Of a stretch of 64,000 nt of DNA, positions 9,127-18,331 are shown piece by piece. Under the pieces are notes generated by a model that was given only the letters and a program-made list of their open reading frames with translations, made no database searches and was not told where the DNA came from. Position 1 is the stretch's first letter; every line of letters begins with the position of its first letter. The translations under genes were made by a program, and so were the position numbers. The stretch is from G963677085 sp963677085 (GTDB taxonomy: Bacteria; Planctomycetota; Planctomycetia; Pirellulales; Thermoguttaceae), in assembly GCA_963677085.2 (NCBI GenBank), contig CAXXFH010000004.1, forward strand, positions 248,001 to 312,000, written 5' to 3'.

Positions 9127-9146
9127 GTGGTCGCTGAAGCGACCAC
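9127..9146. repeat. Short dispersed palindrome GTGGTCGCT-GA-AGCGACCAC, copy 1
   Basis: Perfect 9-bp inverted repeat with a 2-nt loop, followed by GCCT. The same sequence recurs at 33326-33343. Lies 12 bp before the start codon of the deiminase-family gene. Confidence 0.7.
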
Positions 9147-9157
9147 GCCTTGAGGCC

Positions 9158-10342
9158 ATGAGAAACCTTACCCAATACGTTCAGACCTCCGTAGCCGCCG
9201 CAGTTTGCGGAGTAGTCATCCTATGGTTGGCGGGTCATGCGCTAGCCGACGAGACCTTGCCGCCCGAGCCGGGCCCGTTCGAGCGACTGCTCAACGAGCA
9301 ACATCTAGTACAACCGGGAATCGTGTCGCTGGGCGATTTACCGCCTTCGGACTATCGGTTGCCCGGCGATTTCGAACCGCTGCTGGCGATCATCCTTGCC
9401 GGCGACCGGTTGGCCGCCCAACATCCGGAAGTCCTTCAGGCAATACTCGGCCAGTTGCCAGACAACGTAAAAGCCTACCTGCTTGTCGACCAATCGTCTC
9501 CCTCGGCTCCGCTACGGCGGATAATACGCAACGTCCAACTGCCGACCGAGCGTCTTCGGTTTATCGAATGCCCGACCGACACGATCTGGATTCGCGACTT
9601 CGGGCCGGCATTCGTCGCTAATCCTCACGGCCGTCTTGTGGCAGTCGACGCCGAATACCAGCGCCGCTCGGAAGGCAAACGTCTTCGTACAAACGACAAC
9701 CGCGCCGCCGCGGCCATAGCTCGCGATCTCGACGTGCCGTTGCGCAAGCTTCCGCTGATCCTCGACGGCGGCAATGTATTGAGCAATGGCCGCGGCCTGC
9801 TCGTAACCACCACCGCATCGATCAATCGCAACATCGCCGGGGGCGTCAAACCGCAAACCATCTACCGGCTGCTCCGCGACCACTTCGGCGTCGAGCAACT
9901 CGTACTGCTCGAACCGCTCGGCGGCGAAATCACGGGCCACGTCGATATGTTCGCCTGCTTCACCGATCCACAAACCATCGTCGTTGGGCAGTATGCCGAA
10001 GACGACGACTCGATCAATCGTCTCGTCCTTCAACGCAACGTCGCTTTGCTCCGAAAAGTTCGCACAGGGCAGGGGGTGTTGCGCGTGGTGCCCATCGCCA
10101 TGCCGCAAAACGATGGTGGAATCTGGCGAACCTTCACCAACGCTGTTTTCGCTAACGACATCTTGCTGATGCCCAACTACAGCGGCACCGTCCCGGATGT
10201 CCAACGGCAGACGACGCAGACCTTCGCCGAGCTGATGCCCAAACGCAAAATCGTCGGGCAACCGGTCGACCGACTCATTAAGGACGAAGGAGCACTGCGC
10301 TGCATCACGCTCGGTCTGCCTCGCGTATCTTCTGCTGACTAA
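9158..10342 (+). CDS. Agmatine deiminase / peptidylarginine deiminase-family protein, exported
   Basis: 394 residues starting at MRNLTQYV; the first 30 form a signal peptide ending in AGHALAD. Motifs of the guanidino-group hydrolase fold: TIWIRDFGP, ILDGGNVL, EITGHVDMFACF and, near the C-terminus, GALRCITLGLP with the candidate catalytic Cys (the family normally has xHCxTxxxP there). These enzymes hydrolyse the guanidine of agmatine or arginine with release of ammonia. Export is unusual for a housekeeping agmatine deiminase and fits the Porphyromonas-type secreted deiminases. An in-frame ATG exists at 9065, but it would place the palindrome inside the protein and lose the signal peptide. Substrate not determined. 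Confidence 0.75.
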   Translation: MRNLTQYVQTSVAAAVCGVVILWLAGHALADETLPPEPGPFERLLNEQHLVQPGIVSLGDLPPSDYRLPGDFEPLLAIILAGDRLAAQHPEVLQAILGQLPDNVKAYLLVDQSSPSAPLRRIIRNVQLPTERLRFIECPTDTIWIRDFGPAFVANPHGRLVAVDAEYQRRSEGKRLRTNDNRAAAAIARDLDVPLRKLPLILDGGNVLSNGRGLLVTTTASINRNIAGGVKPQTIYRLLRDHFGVEQLVLLEPLGGEITGHVDMFACFTDPQTIVVGQYAEDDDSINRLVLQRNVALLRKVRTGQGVLRVVPIAMPQNDGGIWRTFTNAVFANDILLMPNYSGTVPDVQRQTTQTFAELMPKRKIVGQPVDRLIKDEGALRCITLGLPRVSSAD

Positions 10343-10650
<308 letters not shown>

Positions 10651-12168
10651 ATGCCCCATCATGGCCAACAAGGTTCACTCCCCAAAGGTTGGCAACGCTT
10701 CAACCAGCGGTGCGGCGCCGTTCGCCTGCAACTGGTCGTTAGCGTGGTGTTCGTGGCTTGCCTACCCCTGGCCAGTATCCTGGCCTGGTACCTCTACACC
10801 CAAGCGTCTTCCTCCGCCGCCGAACGCCAAATTATAGCGGCCAAGCCGGTGGGCTTCGAGCGGCCATCGGCTCAATCTGAGGCGACGTCTGCTCGGCCAA
10901 CGCCATCGCCCACAACAGTTCCAGCGCGCGCGCCGTCGGCGCCACCTGCCTTGCCGTCCCCGCTCTCGGGCGCGTCATCGGTGCCCGCACCACCCGCCAC
11001 GGCAGCCATGGCAAATGCTGCGCCACCGCCCAGTGCGTCCACGTCCTCTTCCGCCACAGCACATGGCACCCCGCTTTCCGATAAGCCGGAAGACGATACG
11101 GCAGCGCCGGCCGACAACGTAACAGAGATTGGCGCGGCCTACGGTACCGAGAAGCGACATTGGCTCAACTGGGCCGTCGAGGAGTTCGCCCGTACGGAAG
11201 AAGGCAAGACGATCCGCGTCAAGCTGATTCCCATGGGCTCGTTGGAAAGTGCGCACGCGATTGTCGACGGCGACGAACGAATCCACGTTTGGGCTCCCGC
11301 CAGCAAGCTGTATCGCGAGACGTTTCTGCGCGAATGGGAGGCCAAACACCGCGATAACCTGGAGTACCGCGACAGCCCTATTGCCAAGGGAGAAGCTCTG
11401 GCGTTGACGCCCATGGTCATCGTGATGTGGAAGAACCGGTACGACGCCTTCCTCACCAAGGCGCCTGAGGTCTCCATGCGGATGATTTACTATGCCATGA
11501 CGACTCGCACCGGCTGGCGCATCATCGCCGATCGGCCGGAGTGGGGACATTTCAAGTTTGGACACACCCATCCCAACCAGTCCAACTCCGGGTTGGTGAC
11601 GCTCATCGCGCTAGCTTACGATTTCAACGAGAAGACCTCGGGCCTGACGGTCGGCAACATCATGTCGCCGGAATTCCAATCGTATCTGATTCAATTCGAG
11701 CGCGGCGTCAGCGGGTTGTCGAACTCCACCGGCAACCTAATGCGTGAGATGATTTTCAAAGGCCCCCAGAGCTTCGACGCCCTGATGGTCTACGAATCGG
11801 TGGCTATCGATTTCCTGAAGAAGGCCGAGGGCCGCTGGGGAAAACTGCACGTCGCGTATCCGAAGTACAACCTCTGGAACGACAACCCCTATTACATCCT
11901 CAATACGCCCTGGACAACGCTGAAGACGCAGCGAGCGGCAGATATTTTTCTTCAATTCTTGATGAGTGAACCGATCCAGTTGCGGGCGTTGGACCATGGC
12001 TTCCGGCCAGGCAACCCTTCGGTGCCCGTTAGGGGCCCGGACAGCCCCTTTGTCCGTTACGCCGACTGCGGTCTGAGCATCGAGATCCCGGCCGTCTGCG
12101 AACCGCCGTCGCCCGAGGTGATCGAAAATCTTCAACAAAGTTGGATTCGCAACGCCGTACCTCGCTGA
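10651..12168 (+). CDS. Membrane-anchored extracellular solute-binding protein (SBP_bac_11-like)
   Basis: 505 residues. A single membrane anchor at about 28-48 (LQLVVSVVFVACLPLASILA) is followed by an Ala/Pro/Ser-rich linker to about 150, then a periplasmic binding-protein domain (about 160-505). Signature stretches in that domain: GAAYGTEKRHWLNWAVEEF, IHVWAPASKLYRETFLREWE, FGHTHPNQSNSGL and NDNPYYILNTPWTT. The same domain recurs in the next gene, so the pair arose by tandem duplication. No ABC-transporter membrane or ATPase subunit is adjacent, so the protein may act in sensing or adhesion instead of uptake; ligand unknown. Eight bp separate its stop from the next start. Confidence 0.8.
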   Translation: MPHHGQQGSLPKGWQRFNQRCGAVRLQLVVSVVFVACLPLASILAWYLYTQASSSAAERQIIAAKPVGFERPSAQSEATSARPTPSPTTVPARAPSAPPALPSPLSGASSVPAPPATAAMANAAPPPSASTSSSATAHGTPLSDKPEDDTAAPADNVTEIGAAYGTEKRHWLNWAVEEFARTEEGKTIRVKLIPMGSLESAHAIVDGDERIHVWAPASKLYRETFLREWEAKHRDNLEYRDSPIAKGEALALTPMVIVMWKNRYDAFLTKAPEVSMRMIYYAMTTRTGWRIIADRPEWGHFKFGHTHPNQSNSGLVTLIALAYDFNEKTSGLTVGNIMSPEFQSYLIQFERGVSGLSNSTGNLMREMIFKGPQSFDALMVYESVAIDFLKKAEGRWGKLHVAYPKYNLWNDNPYYILNTPWTTLKTQRAADIFLQFLMSEPIQLRALDHGFRPGNPSVPVRGPDSPFVRYADCGLSIEIPAVCEPPSPEVIENLQQSWIRNAVPR

Positions 12169-12176
12169 CAGGATGA

Positions 12177-14879
12177 ATGATGAGCAGAAGTACGCGTTCC
12201 GAGGTTTACCAAAGAGTACTGGGAATTCCGCCCGAGGAGCAGCCACCGCATCATTATCGGCTGCTCGGCTTGGTTCCCTACGAGGACGACGCCGCGTTGA
12301 TCAAGGACCGGCTGGAACAACGGAGTCGGTTGATAACGGCCCACCGCAAGGGTGAATATGCTAAAGCCTGTGACGAGATTCTTTACCAGATCAACACCGC
12401 GAAAACGTGCTTATTAAATCCGCGTCTGAAGGCCGCCTACGACCGAAAGTTGCTAGCCGACCGTTCGACGGCAACGGCCGCGGCCGCGCGCACTAGCGGC
12501 AACTCGATGGCGGCCTCGAAGTCGACCACCTCCACTGCCACCTCGCAGACAACGCAAGCCGCCCACGCCGCGGACGGCCGGCAAGATCACGACGACGACT
12601 TGTCGCTGGCTCCCTTGCCCGAAGATGTTCCTTTGCTCGAAGATCGCATCGCCGAGGACGACGACCCGTCGACCAATGTTCTGGGCGATCTCGAACAGTT
12701 TCTTAACGACAACTTCGTCCAGCAAGACGACACGCCGCGTGATCCGACCGAGGAACTCGACCTGATTCTGGACAGCGACATTTTTTCGCTCGACGCCGGC
12801 GCAACGACCAAGAAAGAGACGCGTGAAGTCGATACGGTTATCAATGGAACCTTGGGTTTGTCGGATTTAAGCGAACTCGATCGCAGCCTAATCACGGAAA
12901 CACCCGACGCCAAACCAACTCCAACGTCGGAACCAACCACCGAGCAAGCAACCACGCCCGTCCCCTCCTTGAAAGATACGCAACTCTCGGACGCACAACC
13001 CTCAGATACGAATGTCCAACAGCCTTTGTCCACCGACGACATGCCGGCCGTCGACTTGCTGATCCCCGAAAACGCTGGCTACGAAGTGGTCGATCCGGAA
13101 GAACTCGCCAACGAGGGCTTCGACCTATTGGATGCACACGACTTCGCCTCCGACAACGACGCCGAGCACGCCAACGCGGCGTCTGAGGCGGCGGATCCCG
13201 CGGAATTGGCAGTTCGAGAACTGGCCGACCAAGAGAAGCCGCAGCAGCCGGATCCTCCGCCCGCCGAATACCTCGCGCAATCCACGTCCACCGATTCCCC
13301 CAAGGAAAGATTCCCTGGCGATCAGCTTGCCGCATCTGCCGACGAACCGGTCGATTTGTTGGCCTCGGTCGGCGCTGTCGATTCACCGGCGTCCACAGAC
13401 GACACCGAAAACCTTGGGGACATCGAGGACGCCGACAATATCGAAGCCACCGAAACGGACAACCAATTCCAAGACGCCCCCTCTGAAGCCTCCTCGTCTT
13501 CCTGGTTACGCCGCCCGGTGCTGCTGGCGGGTGTGGTCCTCATGGGCTGCTTGCCGTTGGTCGGATTGCTCTTGTGGAACACGGGGTCCAGCGCCAGTTC
13601 GTCGTCGTTCGACCAACCGATACCACGGCCGCAAACCGCGCAGCGTCGCCCGATGGAACCCTCTCCGGAAACACGGCCCACTCCTGCGGTTAATCAGCCC
13701 ACCGCAACACTCCAGCCGAAACCAACATCCAAAGAACCCGACCTGCCGCCGCTGGCTCCCATGCCGGCCGAACTCGCCAACGAGTCGGCCGATGCGCCGG
13801 CAGCCAACGCGGGTGTGCCGCTGGAACGCGAAGTCGAAATCGGCGTTGCCTGCAGCACGGAAAAGGTCCCCTGGTTGACCTGGGCGGCACAACAGTTTGC
13901 CTCGACAGAAACCGGTCGACAAATCCATGTCGAAATCGTTGCCATCGACTCGCAGGCCAGCGCACGTGCGATTATCGGCGGCGACACGCACATCCACGTC
14001 TGGGCGCCCGCCAGCACCTTTTATCGCGACACCTTCCTCCGCGAGTGGCAGGCCAAGTATTACGCGGAAAAAAACGTGCCCGACAATCCGCTCATCAAGA
14101 GCGAAATTCTCGCGATCACCCCCATGGTCCTCGTGATGTGGAAGAGTCGCTACGAAGCCTTCACGGCCAAGGTTCCCGAGGTTACCTTCACGAACCTCGG
14201 CCATGCCATGCACCTGAAAACCGGGTGGGAGACAATCGCCGGCAAGCCACAGTGGGGACGCTTCAAGTTTGGGCACACGCATCCGGCACGCTCCAACTCG
14301 GGCTTAATGACGCTGATTCTTCTGGCCTACGACTTCCACAACAAGACGTCGGGCCTCGAAGTCAACGATGTCATGTCTCGCGAATTCCTCGATCACTTCG
14401 AATGGTTCGGCGACGGGGTTGCCGAAGTAACCGAATCGGCCGACGGGCTGATGAAACAAATGATCCTGATGGGCCCCTCGGTCGTCGACGCGTTGATGGT
14501 CTACGAGGTCGTAGCGATCGACTACCTGCCGAAAGCGGAAGGACGCTGGGGACAGCTTCAGGTAATTTACCCCAAGTACAACGCGTGGAACGACAACCCT
14601 TACTACGTGCTCAACACACCGTGGACCACTCGAAGCCATCAAAGGGCCGCTGAACGTTTCTTGAAGTTTTTGCTGGACGAACCAAGCCAACGCAAGGCGC
14701 TGGAGTTCGGTTTTCGGCCCGGCAATCCTGCGATACCGCTCAACGGCCCGGACAGCCCGTTTACCCGTTTCGCGAAAAACGGTTTGCGTCTCGAAGTGCC
14801 GACCGTCTGCAAGCCGCCGTCGCCAACGGTGATTGAGAATCTGCAACAAACCTGGCTTCGTAATGCGGCGCGCCGTTGA
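12177..14879 (+). CDS. J-like domain / acidic linker / TM / solute-binding domain fusion protein
   Basis: 900 residues in four parts. (1) Residues 1-95 (EVYQRVLGIPPEEQPPHHYR, then CLLNPRLKAAYDRKL) match the divergent J-like module found at the N-terminus of planctomycete proteins. (2) About 100-440 is a very acidic, Asp/Glu/Ser/Thr-rich, probably disordered linker. (3) A membrane segment at about 444-465 (LLAGVVLMGCLPLVGLLLW). (4) About 553-900 is a solute-binding domain paralogous to the whole C-terminal part of the upstream gene (GVACSTEKVPWLTWAAQQF; FGHTHPARSNSGL). The topology puts the J-like domain in the cytoplasm and the binding domain outside. ATG 12177 and ATG 12180 are both possible starts. 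Function unknown; a transmembrane link between ligand binding and a chaperone-like domain is an inference. Confidence 0.75.
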   Translation: MMSRSTRSEVYQRVLGIPPEEQPPHHYRLLGLVPYEDDAALIKDRLEQRSRLITAHRKGEYAKACDEILYQINTAKTCLLNPRLKAAYDRKLLADRSTATAAAARTSGNSMAASKSTTSTATSQTTQAAHAADGRQDHDDDLSLAPLPEDVPLLEDRIAEDDDPSTNVLGDLEQFLNDNFVQQDDTPRDPTEELDLILDSDIFSLDAGATTKKETREVDTVINGTLGLSDLSELDRSLITETPDAKPTPTSEPTTEQATTPVPSLKDTQLSDAQPSDTNVQQPLSTDDMPAVDLLIPENAGYEVVDPEELANEGFDLLDAHDFASDNDAEHANAASEAADPAELAVRELADQEKPQQPDPPPAEYLAQSTSTDSPKERFPGDQLAASADEPVDLLASVGAVDSPASTDDTENLGDIEDADNIEATETDNQFQDAPSEASSSSWLRRPVLLAGVVLMGCLPLVGLLLWNTGSSASSSSFDQPIPRPQTAQRRPMEPSPETRPTPAVNQPTATLQPKPTSKEPDLPPLAPMPAELANESADAPAANAGVPLEREVEIGVACSTEKVPWLTWAAQQFASTETGRQIHVEIVAIDSQASARAIIGGDTHIHVWAPASTFYRDTFLREWQAKYYAEKNVPDNPLIKSEILAITPMVLVMWKSRYEAFTAKVPEVTFTNLGHAMHLKTGWETIAGKPQWGRFKFGHTHPARSNSGLMTLILLAYDFHNKTSGLEVNDVMSREFLDHFEWFGDGVAEVTESADGLMKQMILMGPSVVDALMVYEVVAIDYLPKAEGRWGQLQVIYPKYNAWNDNPYYVLNTPWTTRSHQRAAERFLKFLLDEPSQRKALEFGFRPGNPAIPLNGPDSPFTRFAKNGLRLEVPTVCKPPSPTVIENLQQTWLRNAARR

Positions 14880-14915
14880 GTGATTTTCGTACAACGCGAT
14901 GAAGACTCCGGCTAA

Positions 14916-15362
14916 TCATCCGTCGGTCTGGGCATCGTTTTCTGCAGCCGCGTTATTTCGACCACGCGTGATCTGCCCCCCGCCAGGCATCGGTCGCAGG
15001 TAGGGGCGCATCGTATCGAGCGTCTTCGGGCCAATACCGCGGATGCGCAGTAGGTCGTCGTGGTCGACAAACGGGCCGACGGTCTGTCGCGAGTCGACAA
15101 TACGCCGGGCGAGGTTCGGCCCAATGCCCGGAATCTGGATCAGCTCGGGCCATTCGGCCTCGTTCACGTCGACCTGAAACTGGGCCGAAAGGGGCCCGGC
15201 CTGCTCTACTTCAATCAGCCGCCCACGCAATCCGCCCTGCCACACCCACCACCCAACGGTCGATGCCAAACCGGCTGCGACAAGCACGGCCACGACCAAC
15301 TGATCGGCTGTCCGCAGCCACCAGTGCGAAAACGCGTCGCGCTTTTCCGACTTGTTCGACAT
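14916..15362 (-). CDS. ComEA-like helix-hairpin-helix protein with membrane anchor
   Basis: 148 residues from MSNKSEKR. One membrane segment (LVVAVLVAAGLASTVGWWVW), then two helix-hairpin-helix motifs, LIQIPGIGPNLARRIVDSR and LLRIRGIGPKTLDTM. This is the layout of ComEA, the surface DNA receptor of competence, and of related HhH proteins used elsewhere. No comEC or comF gene is nearby, so a DNA-uptake role is possible but not shown. An ATG at 15443 would add a second hydrophobic stretch; 15362 is preferred by family length. Converges on the solute-binding gene pair. Confidence 0.75.
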   Translation of the reverse strand: MSNKSEKRDAFSHWWLRTADQLVVAVLVAAGLASTVGWWVWQGGLRGRLIEVEQAGPLSAQFQVDVNEAEWPELIQIPGIGPNLARRIVDSRQTVGPFVDHDDLLRIRGIGPKTLDTMRPYLRPMPGGGQITRGRNNAAAENDAQTDG

Positions 15363-15727
15363 CGAAACATTGGGAGATACGGGAACCAGACAACCAACAG
15401 CAACCACCACTACGGACTGGAACACACCCCTAAACCATACCACACTAGAGTCGAACTACATACCCAACAAGAGCTACCACCTGGGCACTAAAAGATCATG
15501 CCGTTCCGATTGCGACAACATCGGCGGTGTGTTCCAATGGTGGCTGATTGGTCCGTTGTGCAACGCCACCCCACAACCCACAAGAACGAGGGGGTCGCAG
15601 CGAGCCGTTTTCTGGCCGATCACGTCGCCCGAACGACTTCAATGTCCCGAACGATTCAGGCGAAACGGTTTCCCTCGGCAACCAGAATCCCGGTCCACCG
15701 CAGTGCCACCCATCTCCCCTTTTTGCC
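15363..15727. other. Intergenic spacer, 365 bp, nothing recognised
   Basis: Divergent promoter region between the ComEA-like gene and the SDR gene. No RNA gene or repeat was recognised. The open frame that extends the SDR gene upstream to 15548 has no family match. Confidence 0.4.
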
Positions 15728-16657
15728 ATGACCAAGATCCCGGGCAGCAGAATCCTCATCACGGGCGGAGCGAGCGGCATTGGACGCAAAATGGCAGTTC
15801 ATCTGGCCCGGAGGGGTGCTCAGGTGGTAATCTGGGATATCGACGCCCAGGGTATCGACCGCGTGATCGACGAGCTACGGCAAGCCACTGACCAGCAGCC
15901 CGTCGACCACCAAGCCACCGCGAAACCACCCCGCGGTTACGTGTGCGACATCGCCGATCGTCAGGCCGTGTATCGAACGGCGCAAGCCGTCGTCAGAGAC
16001 GTGGGCCCGATCGACATCCTGATCAACAACGCAGGAATCGTCTCCGGCCAACGCTTTTTGGATTGTTCCGACGAACAGATCGAGCGGTCGCTGAAGGTAA
16101 ACACGATGGCCCTCTTCTGGACGGCCAAAGCCTTTCTGCCGGCCATGATCGAAAGCGGCCAGGGCCACGTGGTTACGGTGGCCTCGGCGGCCGGCACAAT
16201 CGGCGTCGCGCGGCTGGCCGACTACGCCGCCAGCAAATGGGCGGCCGTGGGATTCGACGAATCGTTGCGTATGGAATTGCGCCGGCTTGCCCCGGGCGTG
16301 CGGACGACGGTCGCTTGCCCTTATTATATCGACACGGGCATGTTCCACGGTGTGCGGACGCGGTGGCCCTGGCTCTTGCCGATCCTGCAAGAAGACATCG
16401 TCGCGAAAAAGATCGTTCGCGCCATCGAACGCAACCAAGCCCGACTGATGATGCCGCCGCTGGTATACCTCGTCCCGGCTCTTCGGCTTCTGCCCACGCG
16501 ATGGTTCGACGCGGCCGCCGACCTATTGGGAATCAACGCGACGATGGACCACTTCGTAGGCCGTCGCAAAGAACCCGTCGACGAGCCCACCGCCATTCGC
16601 GGGACCCCCACGGCCAACCCCGAAGATTGCCCTCACCCCCGGCAGAATCTCCGATGA
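15728..16657 (+). CDS. Short-chain dehydrogenase/reductase
   Basis: 309 residues from MTKIPGSRILITGG. Nucleotide-binding motif TGGASGIGR near residue 12, NNAG in the fourth strand, catalytic Ser in VASAAG and the active-site YxxxK as YAASK. The C-terminal 80 residues (PALRLLPTRWFDAAADLLG) resemble SDRs of the type that act on lipophilic alcohols and associate with membranes. The stop overlaps the start of an aldehyde dehydrogenase gene by 4 bp (ATGA), so the two are translated together, and a coupled alcohol-to-aldehyde-to-acid pathway is plausible. The substrate is not identified. Confidence 0.88.
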   Translation: MTKIPGSRILITGGASGIGRKMAVHLARRGAQVVIWDIDAQGIDRVIDELRQATDQQPVDHQATAKPPRGYVCDIADRQAVYRTAQAVVRDVGPIDILINNAGIVSGQRFLDCSDEQIERSLKVNTMALFWTAKAFLPAMIESGQGHVVTVASAAGTIGVARLADYAASKWAAVGFDESLRMELRRLAPGVRTTVACPYYIDTGMFHGVRTRWPWLLPILQEDIVAKKIVRAIERNQARLMMPPLVYLVPALRLLPTRWFDAAADLLGINATMDHFVGRRKEPVDEPTAIRGTPTANPEDCPHPRQNLR

Positions 16658-18222
16658 ACCAGGGCCATGAAACCGTTTGCATCAACCCGGCCACGGGCGA
16701 AACGCTGGGCCGCTGGCCACAAACTTCGCCCGACGAGGTGCAAGAGATGCTCTGCCACGCCCGGGCCGCGCAACCGGCATGGGCCGAATTGCCGCTACGC
16801 CAGCGTGCCAAGGCGATCCTCCGGGTACGTAACTATCTGGTGGAACACCTCGACCACCTGGCCGAAACCATTAGCCGTGACAACGGCAAAACGCGTACCG
16901 ACGCGGTGGCCACAGAGCTTTTGCCGGCCGCGATGGCCGCAGACTACTACGCCCGACACGCTGGGCGTTTTGTTCGCAGGCGTCGCCTTCGCCCAGGCAG
17001 TTGGCTGCTGGCCAACAAGCGAAGCTACATTCGCCAGGTTCCTTGGGGCGTGGTCGGAATCGTCTCGCCGTGGAATTACCCTTTGGCCATTCCCTTTTCC
17101 GAAGTGGCAATGGCGCTGCTGGCTGGCAATGCCGTGGTGTTGAAGGTGGCCAGCGAAACGCAAATGGTCGGCCACGCGCTTAAGCAATGTTTTCGTGATG
17201 CCGGTTTGCCGGACGGCGTGTTTTCCTACCTCAATATGCCCGGCCGATTGGCTGGCGACGCGCTGCTGACCGTCGGCATCGACAAGTTGTTCTTCACCGG
17301 TTCGGTGGCGGTGGGCAAGGAGTTGATGGGCAAGGCGGCCCAGACACTCACGCCCGTCTGCTTGGAACTCGGCGGCAACGACGCCATGCTCGTCTGTCCC
17401 GACGCCAATCTGCATCGAGCCGTTGCCGGGGCCATTTGGGCCGGGCTGCAAAACTGCGGTCAATCGTGCGGCGGGGTCGAACGCATCTATGTCCACCGCG
17501 ACGTGTACCAACCGTTTTTGGACCTGCTGGGCGAGAAGGTCTGCGCGTTGCGCATGGGAATCGACACCGACTATCAGGTCGACCTGGGAGCCGTCACCAC
17601 CCGGCGGCAACTCGATACGATCCGCCAACACGTCGACGAGGCCCTAGCGGCCGGAGCCACGCTGTTCGCCCAATCGCCGTACCCCGAAAACACCCAAGGG
17701 CTTTTCTACCCGGCCACCGTGTTGACCGACGTCGACCACTCGATGCGAGTGATGCGAGAAGAGACGTTTGGCCCCGTGCTGGCCGTCATGCCGGTCGACG
17801 ACATGCAACAAGCCGTCCGCCTGGCAAACGACAGCGACCTGGGACTGACCGGCTCCGTCTGGTCGCGCAACCGCCGCATGGCTTGCCGCCTGGCCGAACA
17901 GATCCAGGCCGGCGTGGTTACGATCAACGACCACCTGATGAGCCACGGCTTGCCGGAAACGCCATGGGGAGGCTTCAAACAGTCGGGCATCGGCCGCACT
18001 CACGGCGCGCTCGGTTTCGCCGAAATGACCCAACCGCAGTGCATCGTCGACGACCTGCTCGGCGGTACGCCGCGGAATCTCTGGTGGCACCCCCACGGGC
18101 CAGGCGTCTACCGGGGGCTTGCCGGATTGATCGACATGCTCTACGCTCGAAAGCTTGGGCGCCGGCTGCAAGGTGCCGCCCGGGCCATGCGAATGCTGCC
18201 GCGAGTCTTTCGTCGAGGGTAG
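16654..18222 (+). CDS. NAD(P)-dependent aldehyde dehydrogenase
   Basis: 522 residues starting at the ATGA overlap (MNQGHETVCINPATGE). Motifs: PWNYPLAIP, the cofactor motif FTGSVAVGKELM, catalytic base Glu in LELGGNDAML, catalytic Cys in NCGQSCGG and the C-terminal ETPWGGFKQSGIGRTHG. A roughly 50-residue tail after the normal end (about 470 onward) is basic and hydrophobic (GVYRGLAGLIDMLYARKLG) and may tether the enzyme to the membrane. With the upstream SDR it probably oxidises a long-chain or hydrophobic alcohol to the acid; this is inferred from pairing. The frame is open far upstream of 16654, but that part is the shadow of the SDR gene. Confidence 0.92.
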   Translation: MNQGHETVCINPATGETLGRWPQTSPDEVQEMLCHARAAQPAWAELPLRQRAKAILRVRNYLVEHLDHLAETISRDNGKTRTDAVATELLPAAMAADYYARHAGRFVRRRRLRPGSWLLANKRSYIRQVPWGVVGIVSPWNYPLAIPFSEVAMALLAGNAVVLKVASETQMVGHALKQCFRDAGLPDGVFSYLNMPGRLAGDALLTVGIDKLFFTGSVAVGKELMGKAAQTLTPVCLELGGNDAMLVCPDANLHRAVAGAIWAGLQNCGQSCGGVERIYVHRDVYQPFLDLLGEKVCALRMGIDTDYQVDLGAVTTRRQLDTIRQHVDEALAAGATLFAQSPYPENTQGLFYPATVLTDVDHSMRVMREETFGPVLAVMPVDDMQQAVRLANDSDLGLTGSVWSRNRRMACRLAEQIQAGVVTINDHLMSHGLPETPWGGFKQSGIGRTHGALGFAEMTQPQCIVDDLLGGTPRNLWWHPHGPGVYRGLAGLIDMLYARKLGRRLQGAARAMRMLPRVFRRG

Positions 18223-18253
18223 TGCCTCGTGGCCAGTAAGGGTGTACGCACAA

Positions 18254-18289
18254 GGGTGCCATGCCCACGTGAACGTGGGCATGGCACCC
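18254..18289. repeat. GGGTGCCATGCCC dispersed palindrome, copy 2
   Basis: Perfect 17-bp arms GGGTGCCATGCCCACGT (18254-18270) and ACGTGGGCATGGCACCC (18273-18289) with a 2-nt loop. The right arm contains an ATG (18281) in frame with nadC. Confidence 0.85.
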
Positions 18290-18331
18290 AACACGCAAAT
18301 CGAGAAAAAGACCCGCTTCGAGGTATCACCG

